DNA of 64,000 bases from contig JAJRWB010000001.1 of NCBI GenBank assembly GCA_024276995.1, positions 212,993 through 276,992 on the forward strand, given 5' to 3'. A program made the translations under genes and the position numbers. Positions 42,192 to 51,680 of the stretch are shown here, piece after piece. The notes beneath the pieces were generated by a model. The model did no database searches. It saw only the letters and a list, made by a program, of their open reading frames with translations, and had not been told where the DNA came from. The stretch is from Candidatus Eiseniibacteriota bacterium. GTDB taxonomy: Bacteria > Orphanbacterota > Orphanbacteria > Orphanbacterales > Orphanbacteraceae. Every line of letters begins with the position of its first letter. The first letter of the stretch is position 1.

Positions 42192-44666
42192 TCAGAACAG
42201 GTAATTCACCACCGTACCTCCGGCGGCGACGGGCAACTCCCTCGGTGCGGACGCTTTCTCCGGGTCACCCCCGGCGTGACCACCGCCGGCGCGCCGGCGG
42301 GGTGTCGTGTCATTTCGCCGATCGTCCGGACGATTCCGGTCGGCGAGAAGGACGTCGAACTGGTCGAGCTGCAGGCCGCTGTCAGCCATCGACGCGGCGA
42401 GCTTCGGAAGGTCGGATTGGAGCGCCGCCTTCACCGCCGGGTTCTCCACTTCGATGATCCCCTTTACCGTGTCCCCTTCCACCGCGAGGCGGAGGATCAC
42501 CCTGCCGAGTTCCGGGGGATCGAGACGGATTTCCGCCTGGTGCCCGCCGGTGTGGGCGAGGGCGGTGAAGCGGCCTCTCACCGCGCGAAGAATGTTTTCC
42601 CCGGCGGCCCACGCCGCGGGATGGGCGGGGCGGAGAGTCGGCGCGGGGGCCGTTTGTGCCGTGCGCGAAGGAGGCGGGGCGATTGCGGTGGCGGCGGGAG
42701 GGGTCTGGGCGACGTCGCCGGAGGTGGCGAGTTCCTCGAGGGCACCGCGGCCCGGGGGGAGAGTCGCGACCGCGGCGGGCGTCTCTTTCGGGCGACCGGC
42801 GCCCGATGCGGGAATCCTCTTCCATTCGAAAGGGCGGTCGAAGCGAGGCTCGCCGGGACGACTGCGTGCGCGCATCCGGTCGTGTCCCGCCCGGCCGGGA
42901 ACGACGCGGCGGCGGGCGCTTTTCTCTTCACGATCGGGCGCAGCCGAATCGTCCCGTTCGGAGGCGGTCCCGTCGGAGGCACCGGCGGTTGCGATCGCCG
43001 TCGTCGTCCCTTTCACGACGGAATACGCCGATGTCTCCACGCGGGCCGGGATCGTCGTCTCCGGGGAAGCGGCGCGCTCTCCCGACCGCGGGGCGACCTC
43101 TTCCGAAGCGCGGTTCCCGCCGCCTCGGTCGCTCACCCCGGCACGGCGGGCGATGTCCGAGGCGACGAGGTCGTCTTCACGCGCCGCGGGGGAAGCGATA
43201 TCCTCGACCGCGCTCCTACGACGGGGCGGGGCGATCCTCACGCTTCGCGGCGTCGTCGAGGCGGGTCGTCCGCGCTCCGGGACGTCGCCTTGTGGGGAGA
43301 AGAGGTCCGTTTCCTCCCTCTTCGCGCCGGTGGGGAACGTTTCTTTCCGTGTGGTCGCAGGCGTCCCGCCGTCACGGCCGGCGGTCGTCGCGTCGGCCCC
43401 GGTCCCGAGAGGTGCCGAGGTTTTCTCGTTCACGACGGCTCCTTCGATCGTCGGCGCGAAGGGACCACTCTTCGTCATGCCGACCACGCGGCGCGCGATC
43501 GGCCGCTCTTCAACGATCGGCCGTACAGCGGCGTCGGGATCCACGGCGGATGGGCCGCCCGGTTCGGTCGGTGATGCGCCTTCCCGGGCGGCACGAATCG
43601 CCCTTCGACTTCCGGGAAGGGGCCGCGCCGTGTCGTCGCCGGCGCCATCGGTTTGCGCGGCCGGGATGGCGGGGGTCTCGGACGGGCGAAGGGCGGCCTT
43701 CTCGAGGATCGGAACGTGGGGGAGGGTATTCTCCTCCGAAGGGGAAGGCGCGGTGCGGAGAATCTCGGGGAGGCGGAATTCCTTCCCCGCGGCCGGGCGG
43801 GCGCTCTTCGAATCGGGCCGGATCATCCTCGCCGGAGCCCCTTCGATGGCCGGCCCCGGTCGGATGGGCCCGGCGACGTCGCCCTCCTCGGTCGGGCCGC
43901 TATTCGCGATGATCGGCGCTTGGGAAACGCCGACTGCCGGGGACGACGTGCCGGCCGAAACGACCGGCGCTTCGGCGTGATCGATGACAGCGGTCTGCAC
44001 CACCGTTCCCGATACGTCGATTCGAGCCGCTTCCGGCCGGGCGGTCGGGGCCGAAGCGTCCCGGGTGATCGAGGTGGAAAGAGCCGGGGTCTCGGCGGGC
44101 GTCGCCGGAACGATCGGAGCGCCGAGAGGCGCGCCGCCGCGTGCGGGAGACGTCGCGGCGGGGGTCCTCCCCGCGGCGGAGGGCGTGCCGGTCGCCGGAA
44201 TCGGCTCCTCGTCGCCGAGCGGTGTTACGAGAAAACTCTTTGGCGCGGCCGCTTCGACCGGACGCTCCACCCCGCCGGCCGGCGGCACCCCTTCCCCCTC
44301 GTCCGCCGAGTCGACCGTCTCCGCCGCCTCGCCGCGGCCGGTCGCCGGCGGGGAGACGATCACCACGGCGGGATCGCCGTCGGGGGTGCGCGGTAGTACG
44401 AACGGAACGATGTCGCCGGCGCTCTCATCCGCAAAGGCGGGGGCGGTCTCTTCCTTCGGGCGGCCGGGGATCGTCGATCCACCCTTCCAGGCGGCCCGTT
44501 CGACGCCCGGCGAGCCGGAACGGATGAAATCACCGAGAAACGCAGCGAACCGATGCTCCGTCGCGCCGCTGGCCGGAGGGTGGGGCGCGCGGGAGCCGCC
44601 GCCGAGGCCGGATATCACCGGGCCGGCAATCGGATTCGAAAAAGAGGTGAACAGATTACGGTTCAA
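42192..44666 (-). CDS. fliK: Hook-length control protein FliK
   Basis: 824 residues from TTG 44666, overlapping motE by 11 bases. The first about 680 residues are Pro/Ala/Arg/Glu-rich low complexity, expected of a molecular ruler. The folded C-terminal domain near 700-790 has 'QAEIRLDPPELGRVILRLAV', 'IIEVENPAVKAALQSDLPKL' and 'LQLDQFDVLLADRN', the FliK Flg_hook signature. It measures hook length and triggers the FlhB switch. The ruler is long, in line with the large hook protein. Confidence 0.92.
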   Translation of the reverse strand: MNRNLFTSFSNPIAGPVISGLGGGSRAPHPPASGATEHRFAAFLGDFIRSGSPGVERAAWKGGSTIPGRPKEETAPAFADESAGDIVPFVLPRTPDGDPAVVIVSPPATGRGEAAETVDSADEGEGVPPAGGVERPVEAAAPKSFLVTPLGDEEPIPATGTPSAAGRTPAATSPARGGAPLGAPIVPATPAETPALSTSITRDASAPTARPEAARIDVSGTVVQTAVIDHAEAPVVSAGTSSPAVGVSQAPIIANSGPTEEGDVAGPIRPGPAIEGAPARMIRPDSKSARPAAGKEFRLPEILRTAPSPSEENTLPHVPILEKAALRPSETPAIPAAQTDGAGDDTARPLPGSRRAIRAAREGASPTEPGGPSAVDPDAAVRPIVEERPIARRVVGMTKSGPFAPTIEGAVVNEKTSAPLGTGADATTAGRDGGTPATTRKETFPTGAKREETDLFSPQGDVPERGRPASTTPRSVRIAPPRRRSAVEDIASPAAREDDLVASDIARRAGVSDRGGGNRASEEVAPRSGERAASPETTIPARVETSAYSVVKGTTTAIATAGASDGTASERDDSAAPDREEKSARRRVVPGRAGHDRMRARSRPGEPRFDRPFEWKRIPASGAGRPKETPAAVATLPPGRGALEELATSGDVAQTPPAATAIAPPPSRTAQTAPAPTLRPAHPAAWAAGENILRAVRGRFTALAHTGGHQAEIRLDPPELGRVILRLAVEGDTVKGIIEVENPAVKAALQSDLPKLAASMADSGLQLDQFDVLLADRNRPDDRRNDTTPRRRAGGGHAGGDPEKASAPRELPVAAGGTVVNYLF

Positions 44667-45339
44667 GGCTCGTCATCCTCACGATCAGTTCGCTCAACCG
44701 GGCCGCCTTCGGCGGGTCGATGGCGGCGAGCACCGCCGCCGCGCTCTTATCTTTCATCGTGGCGAGGATCATCGCCGACTTGCTGTCCGGCATCGTGCCC
44801 AGGATCATCGCCACCTGCTTCGGCTTCATCTTCTCGTAGACTTTCACGAGACGAGCGAGTCTCTCCCTATCGAAGGGGAGCTTCTCGCTCTGGGCGGCGG
44901 CGATTTTTCCCGGTTCGGGCGCCGGGTGCGACGGGGTCTCTTCCTTCGCCGGCTCGGCGGCGGCCTTCGCGGTTTCCGCCGTCCGTGCGGCCTCGGCCGC
45001 CGCGGCGTCTTCCTTCTCCTTGGCCAGGCGCGCCTGCTCCGCCTCCGACTCGCGTGCGGCCTGCGCCTCGAGTTCGGCCGCCTTCGCCGCGACGGCGGCG
45101 AGCCCCTCTTCGCTCAGGAGCCCTTCCTCGATGTAGTGCTGCGCCAAGACGCTGTCGGCGAGAACGTACCGTTCGGCCGGCTTCATATGGGGCAGGCCGA
45201 ACTGGACCATCCCCTGGGTGAAGAGCGCCACCGGGATCGAAAGGATGAACACGCCGATTCCTCCGCCGACGAGGGGGATCAGAATCCCCGTCATTCCGCC
45301 TTTCTTCGCCGTTTCCTTCTCGTCCGTCTTGTCTGCCAT
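44656..45339 (-). CDS. motE: MotE-family flagellar protein (MgtE-N-like domain)
   Basis: 227 residues. One membrane helix near 20-42 ('LIPLVGGGIGVFILSIPVAL'), a long Ala/Glu coiled-coil (about 75-135), and a C-terminal MgtE-N-like domain 'YEKMKPKQVAMILGTMPDSK' and 'VLAAIDPPKAARLSELIVRM'. This layout matches the MotE/YlxF proteins encoded after fliJ. In Sinorhizobium, MotE is a periplasmic chaperone for MotC; whether it does the same here is unknown. Confidence 0.82.
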   Translation of the reverse strand: MADKTDEKETAKKGGMTGILIPLVGGGIGVFILSIPVALFTQGMVQFGLPHMKPAERYVLADSVLAQHYIEEGLLSEEGLAAVAAKAAELEAQAARESEAEQARLAKEKEDAAAAEAARTAETAKAAAEPAKEETPSHPAPEPGKIAAAQSEKLPFDRERLARLVKVYEKMKPKQVAMILGTMPDSKSAMILATMKDKSAAAVLAAIDPPKAARLSELIVRMTSLEP

Positions 45340-45354
45340 GAACTGCCTCTTTTC

Positions 45355-45849
45355 TCACGCGCCGCCGGGCGTACCCGACCGGCGATTCTCCCCGGTATTC
45401 ACGTTTCGCGCTTTACGGATGAAAAGATCCCGACCTGCGTCGTCGTTCTCCTTCTGCTCCATCCGGTCGATTTCCCGCGCGAATTCCCGCATGCCGGTTT
45501 CCTTCAGTTTCTCGAGCACCTTGCGGTCGGTCGACGCCCTCACGAGTGCTTCCCTCGCCGATTCCACGTTTCGCGAGCAGTGCTTCACCGTTTCCCTCTG
45601 CCGCGCGATCTCCCGGGCGAGATGGTCGAAGTAATCGCGCCATCGACTCTCCTCGACGACGTCGAGTTTTCCCTCCCGCCGCCGGAGCGCCTCGAGGCGG
45701 CACTCCTCCCAGCGAAGGAGGTCGTCGGAGAGCCGCTTCTCTTCGCGGAGGAAGATTCTCCGCGCGCGCGCCAGATCTCGTTTCTTCTCATCTTCATTCC
45801 GTTCCCTCGCCTCCAGCACTTTCTGCAGCCGGAAGCGATGCCTCCTCAT
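45355..45849 (-). CDS. fliJ: Flagellar export protein FliJ
   Basis: 164 residues forming a long antiparallel coiled coil, Arg/Glu rich, opening 'FRLQKVLEARERNEDEKKRD', which is typical. FliJ is the central stalk of the FliI ATPase ring and cycles export chaperones. Its ATG overlaps the fliI stop by four bases (ATGA). Confidence 0.9.
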   Translation of the reverse strand: MRRHRFRLQKVLEARERNEDEKKRDLARARRIFLREEKRLSDDLLRWEECRLEALRRREGKLDVVEESRWRDYFDHLAREIARQRETVKHCSRNVESAREALVRASTDRKVLEKLKETGMREFAREIDRMEQKENDDAGRDLFIRKARNVNTGENRRSGTPGGA

Positions 45850-47177
45850 TGTCCCGCCTGTCCGGCGAGGCCGAGTACCGAGCGGACCGTTTCCGCGAAT
45901 TCCGTTTCTTCTTCCACCCGCTGGGTTAAAAACATCCGGATCGATTCGATGCGGGAGATCGCCCGGTCGATTCTCGGGTTGCTCCCCTTGACGTAAGCGC
46001 CGATGTTGATCAGGTCTTCCGCTTCGCGGTAGGTGCCGAGAAGCTCCCGGACCGCGGCGGCGGCGAGCCGATGCTCTTCATCGGTGACATCGCCCATCAG
46101 GCGACTCACGCTCTCGAGAACATCGACCGGCGGATAGTGATTCGCGGCGGCGAGCTTTCGGGAAAGGACGATATGTCCGTCGAGAATCGAACGGGCGGTG
46201 TCGGCCACCGGATCGTTCATGTCGTCCCCTTCGACAAGCACCGTGTAAAGCCCGGTAATGCTTCCCTCCCGCGACGTCCCCGACCGCTCGAGCAGTTTCG
46301 GCAGAAGGGCGAACACCGACGGCGGATATCCCTTCGTGGCGGGGGGTTCGCCGGCGGCGAGGCCGACTTCCCGCTGCGCCATGGCGACGCGGGTGACCGA
46401 GTCCATCAGGAGCATCACGTCTTTCCCCAGGTCGCGAAAATGTTCGGCAATCGCCGTGGCGAGGAGCGCACCCTTGAGCCGGAGAATCGCCGGCTGGTCG
46501 GATGTCACCGCCACGACCACCGACTTCGCGAGGCCCTCTTCACCGAGATCGCGCTCGATGAAGTCGCGCACCTCGCGGCCGCGCTCGCCGACGAGTGCGA
46601 TCACGTTGAGATCGGCTTCGCAGTTTCGGGCGATCATGCCGAGCACGGTGCTCTTCCCGACGCCGCTCCCGGCGAAGATCCCGACGCGCTGGCCCCTGCC
46701 GCATGTGAGAAGACCGTCGATCGAGCGGATTCCCGTGGCAAGGGGTACGGAGATGCGTCGGCGCGTCATCGGTCCGGGAGGATCGGCGGCGAGGGGGCGT
46801 CTCGTGTCGGTTCGGATCTCGCCGAGGCCGTCGATCGGCGCGCCGAGGCCGTCGATCACCCGGCCGAGGAGGGCGTCGCCGACGCCCGCCTCGATCGGTC
46901 GACCGAGAGCCTCCACACGGCTGCCGGGCGCCACGCCGGCGGTGTCGTCGAGCGCCATGAGGAGCACGCGATCGCCGCGGAACCCGACCACTTCCGCGCG
47001 GATCCGCCTCGCCGGAGACCCCGCGTCGATGAGGCAACTCTCTCCCACCGATACCGCGGGTCCCCGCGACTCGATGATCAGCCCCACCGTGTCCGCCACC
47101 CTGCCGGTGAGGCGGATCGATTCGGTCTCGCGGATCGCCGCGAGAAAACTGTTCACGTCGATCGTGGCGGTGGTCAC
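45846..47177 (-). CDS. fliI: Flagellum-specific ATPase FliI
   Basis: 443 residues from GTG 47177 (GTGA overlap with fliH; longer in-frame starts lie inside fliH). Walker A 'GIFAGSGVGKSTVLGMIARN', catalytic Glu in 'LVGERGREVRDFIE', Walker B 'GKDVMLLMDSVTRVAMAQRE', and the 'TSREGSITGLYTVLVEGDDM' loop are all present. It powers and organises export through the type III gate. Confidence 0.97.
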   Translation of the reverse strand: MTTATIDVNSFLAAIRETESIRLTGRVADTVGLIIESRGPAVSVGESCLIDAGSPARRIRAEVVGFRGDRVLLMALDDTAGVAPGSRVEALGRPIEAGVGDALLGRVIDGLGAPIDGLGEIRTDTRRPLAADPPGPMTRRRISVPLATGIRSIDGLLTCGRGQRVGIFAGSGVGKSTVLGMIARNCEADLNVIALVGERGREVRDFIERDLGEEGLAKSVVVAVTSDQPAILRLKGALLATAIAEHFRDLGKDVMLLMDSVTRVAMAQREVGLAAGEPPATKGYPPSVFALLPKLLERSGTSREGSITGLYTVLVEGDDMNDPVADTARSILDGHIVLSRKLAAANHYPPVDVLESVSRLMGDVTDEEHRLAAAAVRELLGTYREAEDLINIGAYVKGSNPRIDRAISRIESIRMFLTQRVEEETEFAETVRSVLGLAGQAGQ

Positions 47178-47821
47178 TTCAGCGTCTCCATCAGCGCGCG
47201 TTCCATCACTTCGATCTGTTTCTCCACTCTGGCGTCGACGTCTCCCGTCTCGGTGACGACGAGGCACCCGCCGCGCCGTATGCGGCGATCTCCCTCGAAC
47301 CGGACCGCGCCCGATAGGCGAACGTCGTCGGCGCACATTTCCCGATTCTCCTCCACCACGGCGAGATCGTCGGGGTGAAGGCGCACGGTCAGCTCTTCCC
47401 GTTCCGCGGCGAGAGCGAGGGCGCGGCGCGCCGACTCGACCACCACGGCGGCATCGATCTTCACGGAGTGGCCGATGATCTTCTCCGCCATCGCCACGGC
47501 GAGGCGCACCACCGTTTCCGATGCGGCGGTGAGGGCGTCGCGGCGAAGCGAGTCGACCCGTTCGGCCGCCCCCTCGAGGGCGGCGACGGCGCCGCCGAGA
47601 CGGGCGGTCACTTCTGCGTCGATCCTCTTCTCCATGGACGATCTCTCCGCTTCGAACGCCGCCCGCTCTTCTTCCCGCAGCGCGAGGAGGCGCTCCACCT
47701 CGGCGCGGAGCTCCGCTTCGCAGGCGGCGCCGCTTCGCGCGGCGCGGATCGCCCTGTCCGGGAGCTCCACCGGGAAGGCATCTTCGAGAACGCGTGCGGG
47801 CCGGATCACTCTCGACGTCAT
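47174..47821 (-). CDS. fliH: Flagellar ATPase regulator FliH
   Basis: 215 residues from ATG 47821, overlapping the fliG stop by four bases. A charged helical N-terminal half ('ELRAEVERLLALREEERAAF') is followed by the FliH/V-type ATPase E-subunit-like region 'VVRLAVAMAEKIIGHSVKID', 'LTVRLHPDDLAVVEENREM' and 'DRRIRRGGCLVVTETGDVDA'. It tethers FliI to the C-ring. Confidence 0.93.
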   Translation of the reverse strand: MTSRVIRPARVLEDAFPVELPDRAIRAARSGAACEAELRAEVERLLALREEERAAFEAERSSMEKRIDAEVTARLGGAVAALEGAAERVDSLRRDALTAASETVVRLAVAMAEKIIGHSVKIDAAVVVESARRALALAAEREELTVRLHPDDLAVVEENREMCADDVRLSGAVRFEGDRRIRRGGCLVVTETGDVDARVEKQIEVMERALMETLK

Positions 47822-48831
47822 TCCGATTCCCCTCCCCTGTCGATCACGATCTCCCCTTGCTCCTCGAGGGCACGTGCCTGGTCGATGATCCTGTCCTGGG
47901 CGCCTTCGATCTCTTCGGGCTTGAGCTGGTTCATGTAGTCCATCTCTTCCCGGATGGTGAGCGCCGCGCGCTCCGACATGTTCTTGAAAAACTTCGCCTG
48001 GATCGAATCGTCCGCCTTCTTGAGGGCCACGCACAGATCCTTCTGATCGACTTCCTTGAGAAGGCGCTGCATGCCGCGATCGTCGAGGAGAAGGAGATCC
48101 CGGAAGACGAACATCAGCTTGCGCACCCGCGCCGCGAGGTCGGCGTCCAGGTCGGACATCGAATCGAGCACCGTCTTCTGCGCCTCGAGGGGCACCATGT
48201 TGAGCAGCCCGGCGACCAGCTCTTCGCCGCCCATCTGCTCGGCGCGTTTCACCGGTCCTTCGCCCTGGGCGGGGCGGAAGAGGGGGGCGAGCTTCCCGTG
48301 CACCGTGGCGGCGGCATCGGGGGAGATCTCCCGCATCGTGGCGATGCGCCAGCCCATTTCGGGCTGAAGTTCCTCCGGAAGGGCGGCGATCACCTGGCCC
48401 GCCGCCTCCGGATCGACCTGGGTCAGAATGAAAGCCATCGTCTGCGGGTGCTCCTGGATGATGATCTGGGCGAATTTCGCCGGGTCCTTCTTCACGAAGG
48501 CCGTGAGCGCTTCGTGGGACCGCCATTCCATCTTGCGGAACGCCTCGGTCCCTTCCGTCTTTCCGAGGCTCTCCTCGAGAATGCGGGCCGCCCTCTCGAG
48601 GCCCCCTTCGGTTTGCGCCTGCGACGCGGCGATCCGGTTATGAAATTCGGCGAGCACCGCGTCGGACATCTCCTCGGGAACGTCGCCGAGCCGGAGAATC
48701 TCCTCCGCCACGAGTTCGACCTCGTTATGGGCGAGATTCTCCAGGAGCGGCTTCGCCTCGCTGCCGAGGGACATCACCACGATGGCGGCCCTCTGCCTCG
48801 GCGTCAGTTCTTCCGCGGTGACAATCGCCAT
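47818..48831 (-). CDS. fliG: Flagellar motor switch protein FliG
   Basis: 337 residues, normal length. N-terminal 'LTPRQRAAIVVMSLGSEAKP'; the middle-domain EHPQT motif in 'IIIQEHPQTMAFILTQVDPE'; C-terminal torque helix 'MFVFRDLLLLDDRGMQRLLK' with charged residues and 'KNMSERAALTIREEMDYM'. A 25-residue acidic tail ends the protein. It connects MS-ring, stator and FliM. Confidence 0.97.
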   Translation of the reverse strand: MAIVTAEELTPRQRAAIVVMSLGSEAKPLLENLAHNEVELVAEEILRLGDVPEEMSDAVLAEFHNRIAASQAQTEGGLERAARILEESLGKTEGTEAFRKMEWRSHEALTAFVKKDPAKFAQIIIQEHPQTMAFILTQVDPEAAGQVIAALPEELQPEMGWRIATMREISPDAAATVHGKLAPLFRPAQGEGPVKRAEQMGGEELVAGLLNMVPLEAQKTVLDSMSDLDADLAARVRKLMFVFRDLLLLDDRGMQRLLKEVDQKDLCVALKKADDSIQAKFFKNMSERAALTIREEMDYMNQLKPEEIEGAQDRIIDQARALEEQGEIVIDRGGESE

Positions 48832-48835
48832 GGTC

Positions 48836-50383
48836 CTAGCCGTCCTCCGTCAGCATCGTTCGAATCACGTCCGCCGACTCCTCCGGTTTCTCCCGGGCGA
48901 GTTCCGAAACTCTCTGTGCCACCGACGCCACTTCGACGCGGGTTCTCTCGTCGAGAGGCGGCGCCGCCGCAGGTGCCGGAGCGCCGGTCGGCCCGCCCCC
49001 CGCCGCCGGCGCGAGTGCTTCCTGCCGGTGGGGTGGGGCGGCTTCGGAGAGGGTTTTCGCAACCGAATGGAAGATCTTCTTCACAATGAGGAACGCCGCG
49101 AGAAGAACGAGGAAGAAGAGCGCCTTCTGCGTGATCGCCTCGATCATCATCCTCTTGTCGAGGCGTGCCATCTCCTCCCGCTCGGTGCGGAGTTGTTCCC
49201 TGTCGAGTTCGACGCAGGCGATGTGAAACTGGTCACCCCGCGTTTCGTCGACGCCGACGGCGTTCTTCACCAGGGCGGCGATCTCATCGAGTTCCGCCGC
49301 CGAACGGGGCACGAACACAGGCTCGGGATTCTCCCCTTCGGCGCCTTCGGGGATTTCGTAGTTTCCCCCCACCGTCACGGCAACGGTGAGGCGCTCGATG
49401 CTGCCGGGCGCCTTCACCACGCGCTCCACCGTCTTGTTCAGTTCATAGTTGGTCACCGAGTTGCGATACTCGCTTCCGGCATCGCCCGTTTCCTCGCTCA
49501 CCTCCTCGCTTCGCACCGAGGCGTTGTCGGGATCGTATATTTCGGAATCCCGCTCCATCCTTTCGAAATCAAGCTTCGCCGTGATCCGCACGAGGGCGTT
49601 CCCCGGTCCGACCATCCGGTCGAGGAGGGTCTGCGCCTTCTCCTGGAGCGTGAGGGCGAGGGCCGACTCCGCCTCGAACCGCTCGGTTCCGGCGGCATCG
49701 AAGCCGTCCGCCCCGGACGTGGAGGTAAGGAGGTTGCCGTAGTAGTCGAGAACATTCACCGCCGAAGGTTCGAGGCTCTCCACGCTCCCCGATACGAGCC
49801 GGGTGATCCCCTCGATCTGCTTGCGCGTCAACTTCACCCCGGGTTTGATGCGGAGCATCACCGACGCGGTGGTCTCGTTCTTACCGCCCACGAAGAGGCT
49901 CCGCTCGGGGATGACGAGATGAACGCGGGCGGCCATCACCTCGTCCATTTCACGGATCGTGCGGGTGAGTTCTCCCTCGAGGGCGCGCCGATAGTTCACT
50001 TGCTGCATGAAACTCGTCATTCCGAAGCGGCTCTTGTCGAAGATCTCGTAGCCGGAACGGCCCGATACGGGACCACCTTCGCTCGCCATGTCGAGACGGA
50101 CCGAGTAGACCTCCTTTTCGGGGACGAGGATCGTCTTGCCGCCGTCCTCGAGGCGGAAGGGGGTCTTCGATTCCCTCAGCCGGTCGACGACGCCGCTCGC
50201 CTGGTCGGAATCGAGTCCGGCGTAGAGAACGGCGTACGTCACGTGATTCACGAGAAACAGTGAAACCGCCACGGTAATCGCGGCGCCGAGGCCGAGGCTG
50301 AGAACGAGGAATTTCTGGCCCGGCCCGAGGGCGCCCCATCGTTCGAGCACGCCGCCCAGGAGGTTGCTCAATGCTTCAGCCAA
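48836..50383 (-). CDS. fliF: Flagellar MS-ring protein FliF
   Basis: 515 residues from TTG 50383, preceded by AGGAGG at eight bases. N-terminal transmembrane helix 'FLVLSLGLGAAITVAVSLFL', RBM domains ('YAVLYAGLDSDQASGVVDRL', 'ARVHLVIPERSLFVGGKNET'), C-terminal helix near 430-450 ('ALFFLVLLAAFLIVKKIFHS') and a FliG-binding tail ending 'EKPEESADVIRTMLTEDG'. It is the base of the flagellum. Confidence 0.97.
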   Translation of the reverse strand: MAEALSNLLGGVLERWGALGPGQKFLVLSLGLGAAITVAVSLFLVNHVTYAVLYAGLDSDQASGVVDRLRESKTPFRLEDGGKTILVPEKEVYSVRLDMASEGGPVSGRSGYEIFDKSRFGMTSFMQQVNYRRALEGELTRTIREMDEVMAARVHLVIPERSLFVGGKNETTASVMLRIKPGVKLTRKQIEGITRLVSGSVESLEPSAVNVLDYYGNLLTSTSGADGFDAAGTERFEAESALALTLQEKAQTLLDRMVGPGNALVRITAKLDFERMERDSEIYDPDNASVRSEEVSEETGDAGSEYRNSVTNYELNKTVERVVKAPGSIERLTVAVTVGGNYEIPEGAEGENPEPVFVPRSAAELDEIAALVKNAVGVDETRGDQFHIACVELDREQLRTEREEMARLDKRMMIEAITQKALFFLVLLAAFLIVKKIFHSVAKTLSEAAPPHRQEALAPAAGGGPTGAPAPAAAPPLDERTRVEVASVAQRVSELAREKPEESADVIRTMLTEDG

Positions 50384-50402
50384 GATGCTTTCCTCCTATT
50401 CG

Positions 50403-50726
50403 CTAGACCGATGTGCGACTCAGCTCCCGGTACGCATCCAGGAGCTTGTTCCGGATCTCGATCATCATGTCGAGGGCGAGGTTCGCTTCCTGCACGGCGA
50501 GCATCACCTCGTGCGGATCGGTGACCGATCCCTCGAGCACGCCCTCGACCTTGGCGTCCGCCGCCTTCTCGAGCCTGCCGACGCCGTCGATGTAACCCTT
50601 GAGAATCTCGCCGAACGATTCGCCCCCGGCGGGCGTCGACGTCTTGTCGGGCGATCCGATGCCGCCGATCGTGCCGGGACCGGTGAGGCCCCGGACCGGA
50701 ATCGAGCGGGACAGGTCGAAAGTCAT
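50403..50726 (-). CDS. fliE: Flagellar MS-ring/rod junction protein FliE
   Basis: 107 residues. The C-terminal region 'DPHEVMLAVQEANLALDMMI' and 'EIRNKLLDAYRELSRTSV' is the family signature; the N-terminus is Gly/Pro rich. FliE joins the MS ring to the proximal rod. It lies between flgC and fliF with 13-19 bp gaps. Confidence 0.95.
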   Translation of the reverse strand: MTFDLSRSIPVRGLTGPGTIGGIGSPDKTSTPAGGESFGEILKGYIDGVGRLEKAADAKVEGVLEGSVTDPHEVMLAVQEANLALDMMIEIRNKLLDAYRELSRTSV

Positions 50727-50739
50727 CGGTCGCGTTCTC

Positions 50740-51240
50740 CTAGATCTCGAGAGACTTGTTGAACATGCTCTTGTATGCCTTCATCGCCGCCAGGTTCGCT
50801 TCGTACGCCCGCGTGGCGGCCACCATGTCGACCATCTCGGTCACCGTGTTGATGTCGGGCACCTTGATGTAACCGTTCTCGTCCGCCTGCGGGTGGGCCG
50901 GTTCATAGACATAGGTGAACCCGGCGTCGGCATCGACTTTTTCCTGCGCGCGAACGACGGGAGCGTTGTCGGCGCCCGACGCGAGGCGGCGGGCGGTGCC
51001 CGGCAGGTGGCGGCTCGACGTCTTTTCGAGCCGAATCGTGTGCGAAGCGGCACGGCTCTTCCTCGCCTTTCCCGCCTCGGCGGAGGTGACTTCCACGAAG
51101 TGCCTCTTGTAGACCTCACCCTTCCCGGCGGGCGTCGTCTCGGCATTCGCGATGTTCCGGGCGATGGCGTCCATGCGCTTCCGCTGGGCGGACATTCCCG
51201 ACGCGCTGATCGACATCGACCCGAAAAGATCATCACCCAT
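50740..51240 (-). CDS. flgC: Proximal rod protein FlgC
   Basis: 166 residues, slightly long for FlgC. N-terminal 'ISASGMSAQRKRMDAIARNI' and 'ANAETTPAGKGEVYKRHFVE'; C-terminal 'INTVTEMVDMVAATRAYEAN' and 'LAAMKAYKSMFNKSLEI'. The extra residues are in the middle. GGAGATGAATC precedes the ATG. Confidence 0.95.
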   Translation of the reverse strand: MGDDLFGSMSISASGMSAQRKRMDAIARNIANAETTPAGKGEVYKRHFVEVTSAEAGKARKSRAASHTIRLEKTSSRHLPGTARRLASGADNAPVVRAQEKVDADAGFTYVYEPAHPQADENGYIKVPDINTVTEMVDMVAATRAYEANLAAMKAYKSMFNKSLEI

Positions 51241-51254
51241 GATTCATCTCCTCC

Positions 51255-51653
51255 TTACGATCTTCCCTGGATACTGGCGCGCAGGGCCGCGATCTTCAGC
51301 GTGGCGAGCCGTGCCGCCATGTTGAACCGGAGCTGGTTTGCCGCCAGGGCGACGACTTCCTCTTCCGTGTCGACGGCGTCCGAGCCGTCTTCCGCCGGCT
51401 CGTCGAAGAACTCCACCTTTCGCTCTTCCACCTTCCCCGCCCCGAGATGTCTCTCGTCGGTACCGGCGAGGGGAAGCGACACGGCGCCGGTGCGCGCGAG
51501 TTCATCGGAGAAGCGGACTCCCTTGCGGACGTACCCGGCGGCGCCGGCGTTCGCGAGGTTCGCCGCGTGGACCTTCTGTCGCGCCGCGCCGATGTCGAGC
51601 AGTTTTCGGATCGCCGCGAGGCTCGTACGGTCGAACAGTCCGACCCGGTTCAT
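51255..51653 (-). CDS. flgB: Proximal rod protein FlgB
   Basis: 132 residues. 'LDIGAARQKVHAANLANAGA' with 'AGYVRKGVRFSDEL' is the rod-family N-terminus; the C-terminus 'VVALAANQLRFNMAARLATL' is typical. It is the first gene of the long flgB-fliA operon, with GGAGTATTGGA before the ATG and a probable sigma-54 promoter about 60 bases upstream. Confidence 0.95.
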   Translation of the reverse strand: MNRVGLFDRTSLAAIRKLLDIGAARQKVHAANLANAGAAGYVRKGVRFSDELARTGAVSLPLAGTDERHLGAGKVEERKVEFFDEPAEDGSDAVDTEEEVVALAANQLRFNMAARLATLKIAALRASIQGRS

Positions 51654-51680
51654 TCCAATACTCCTTCCGAAGTGGATGGA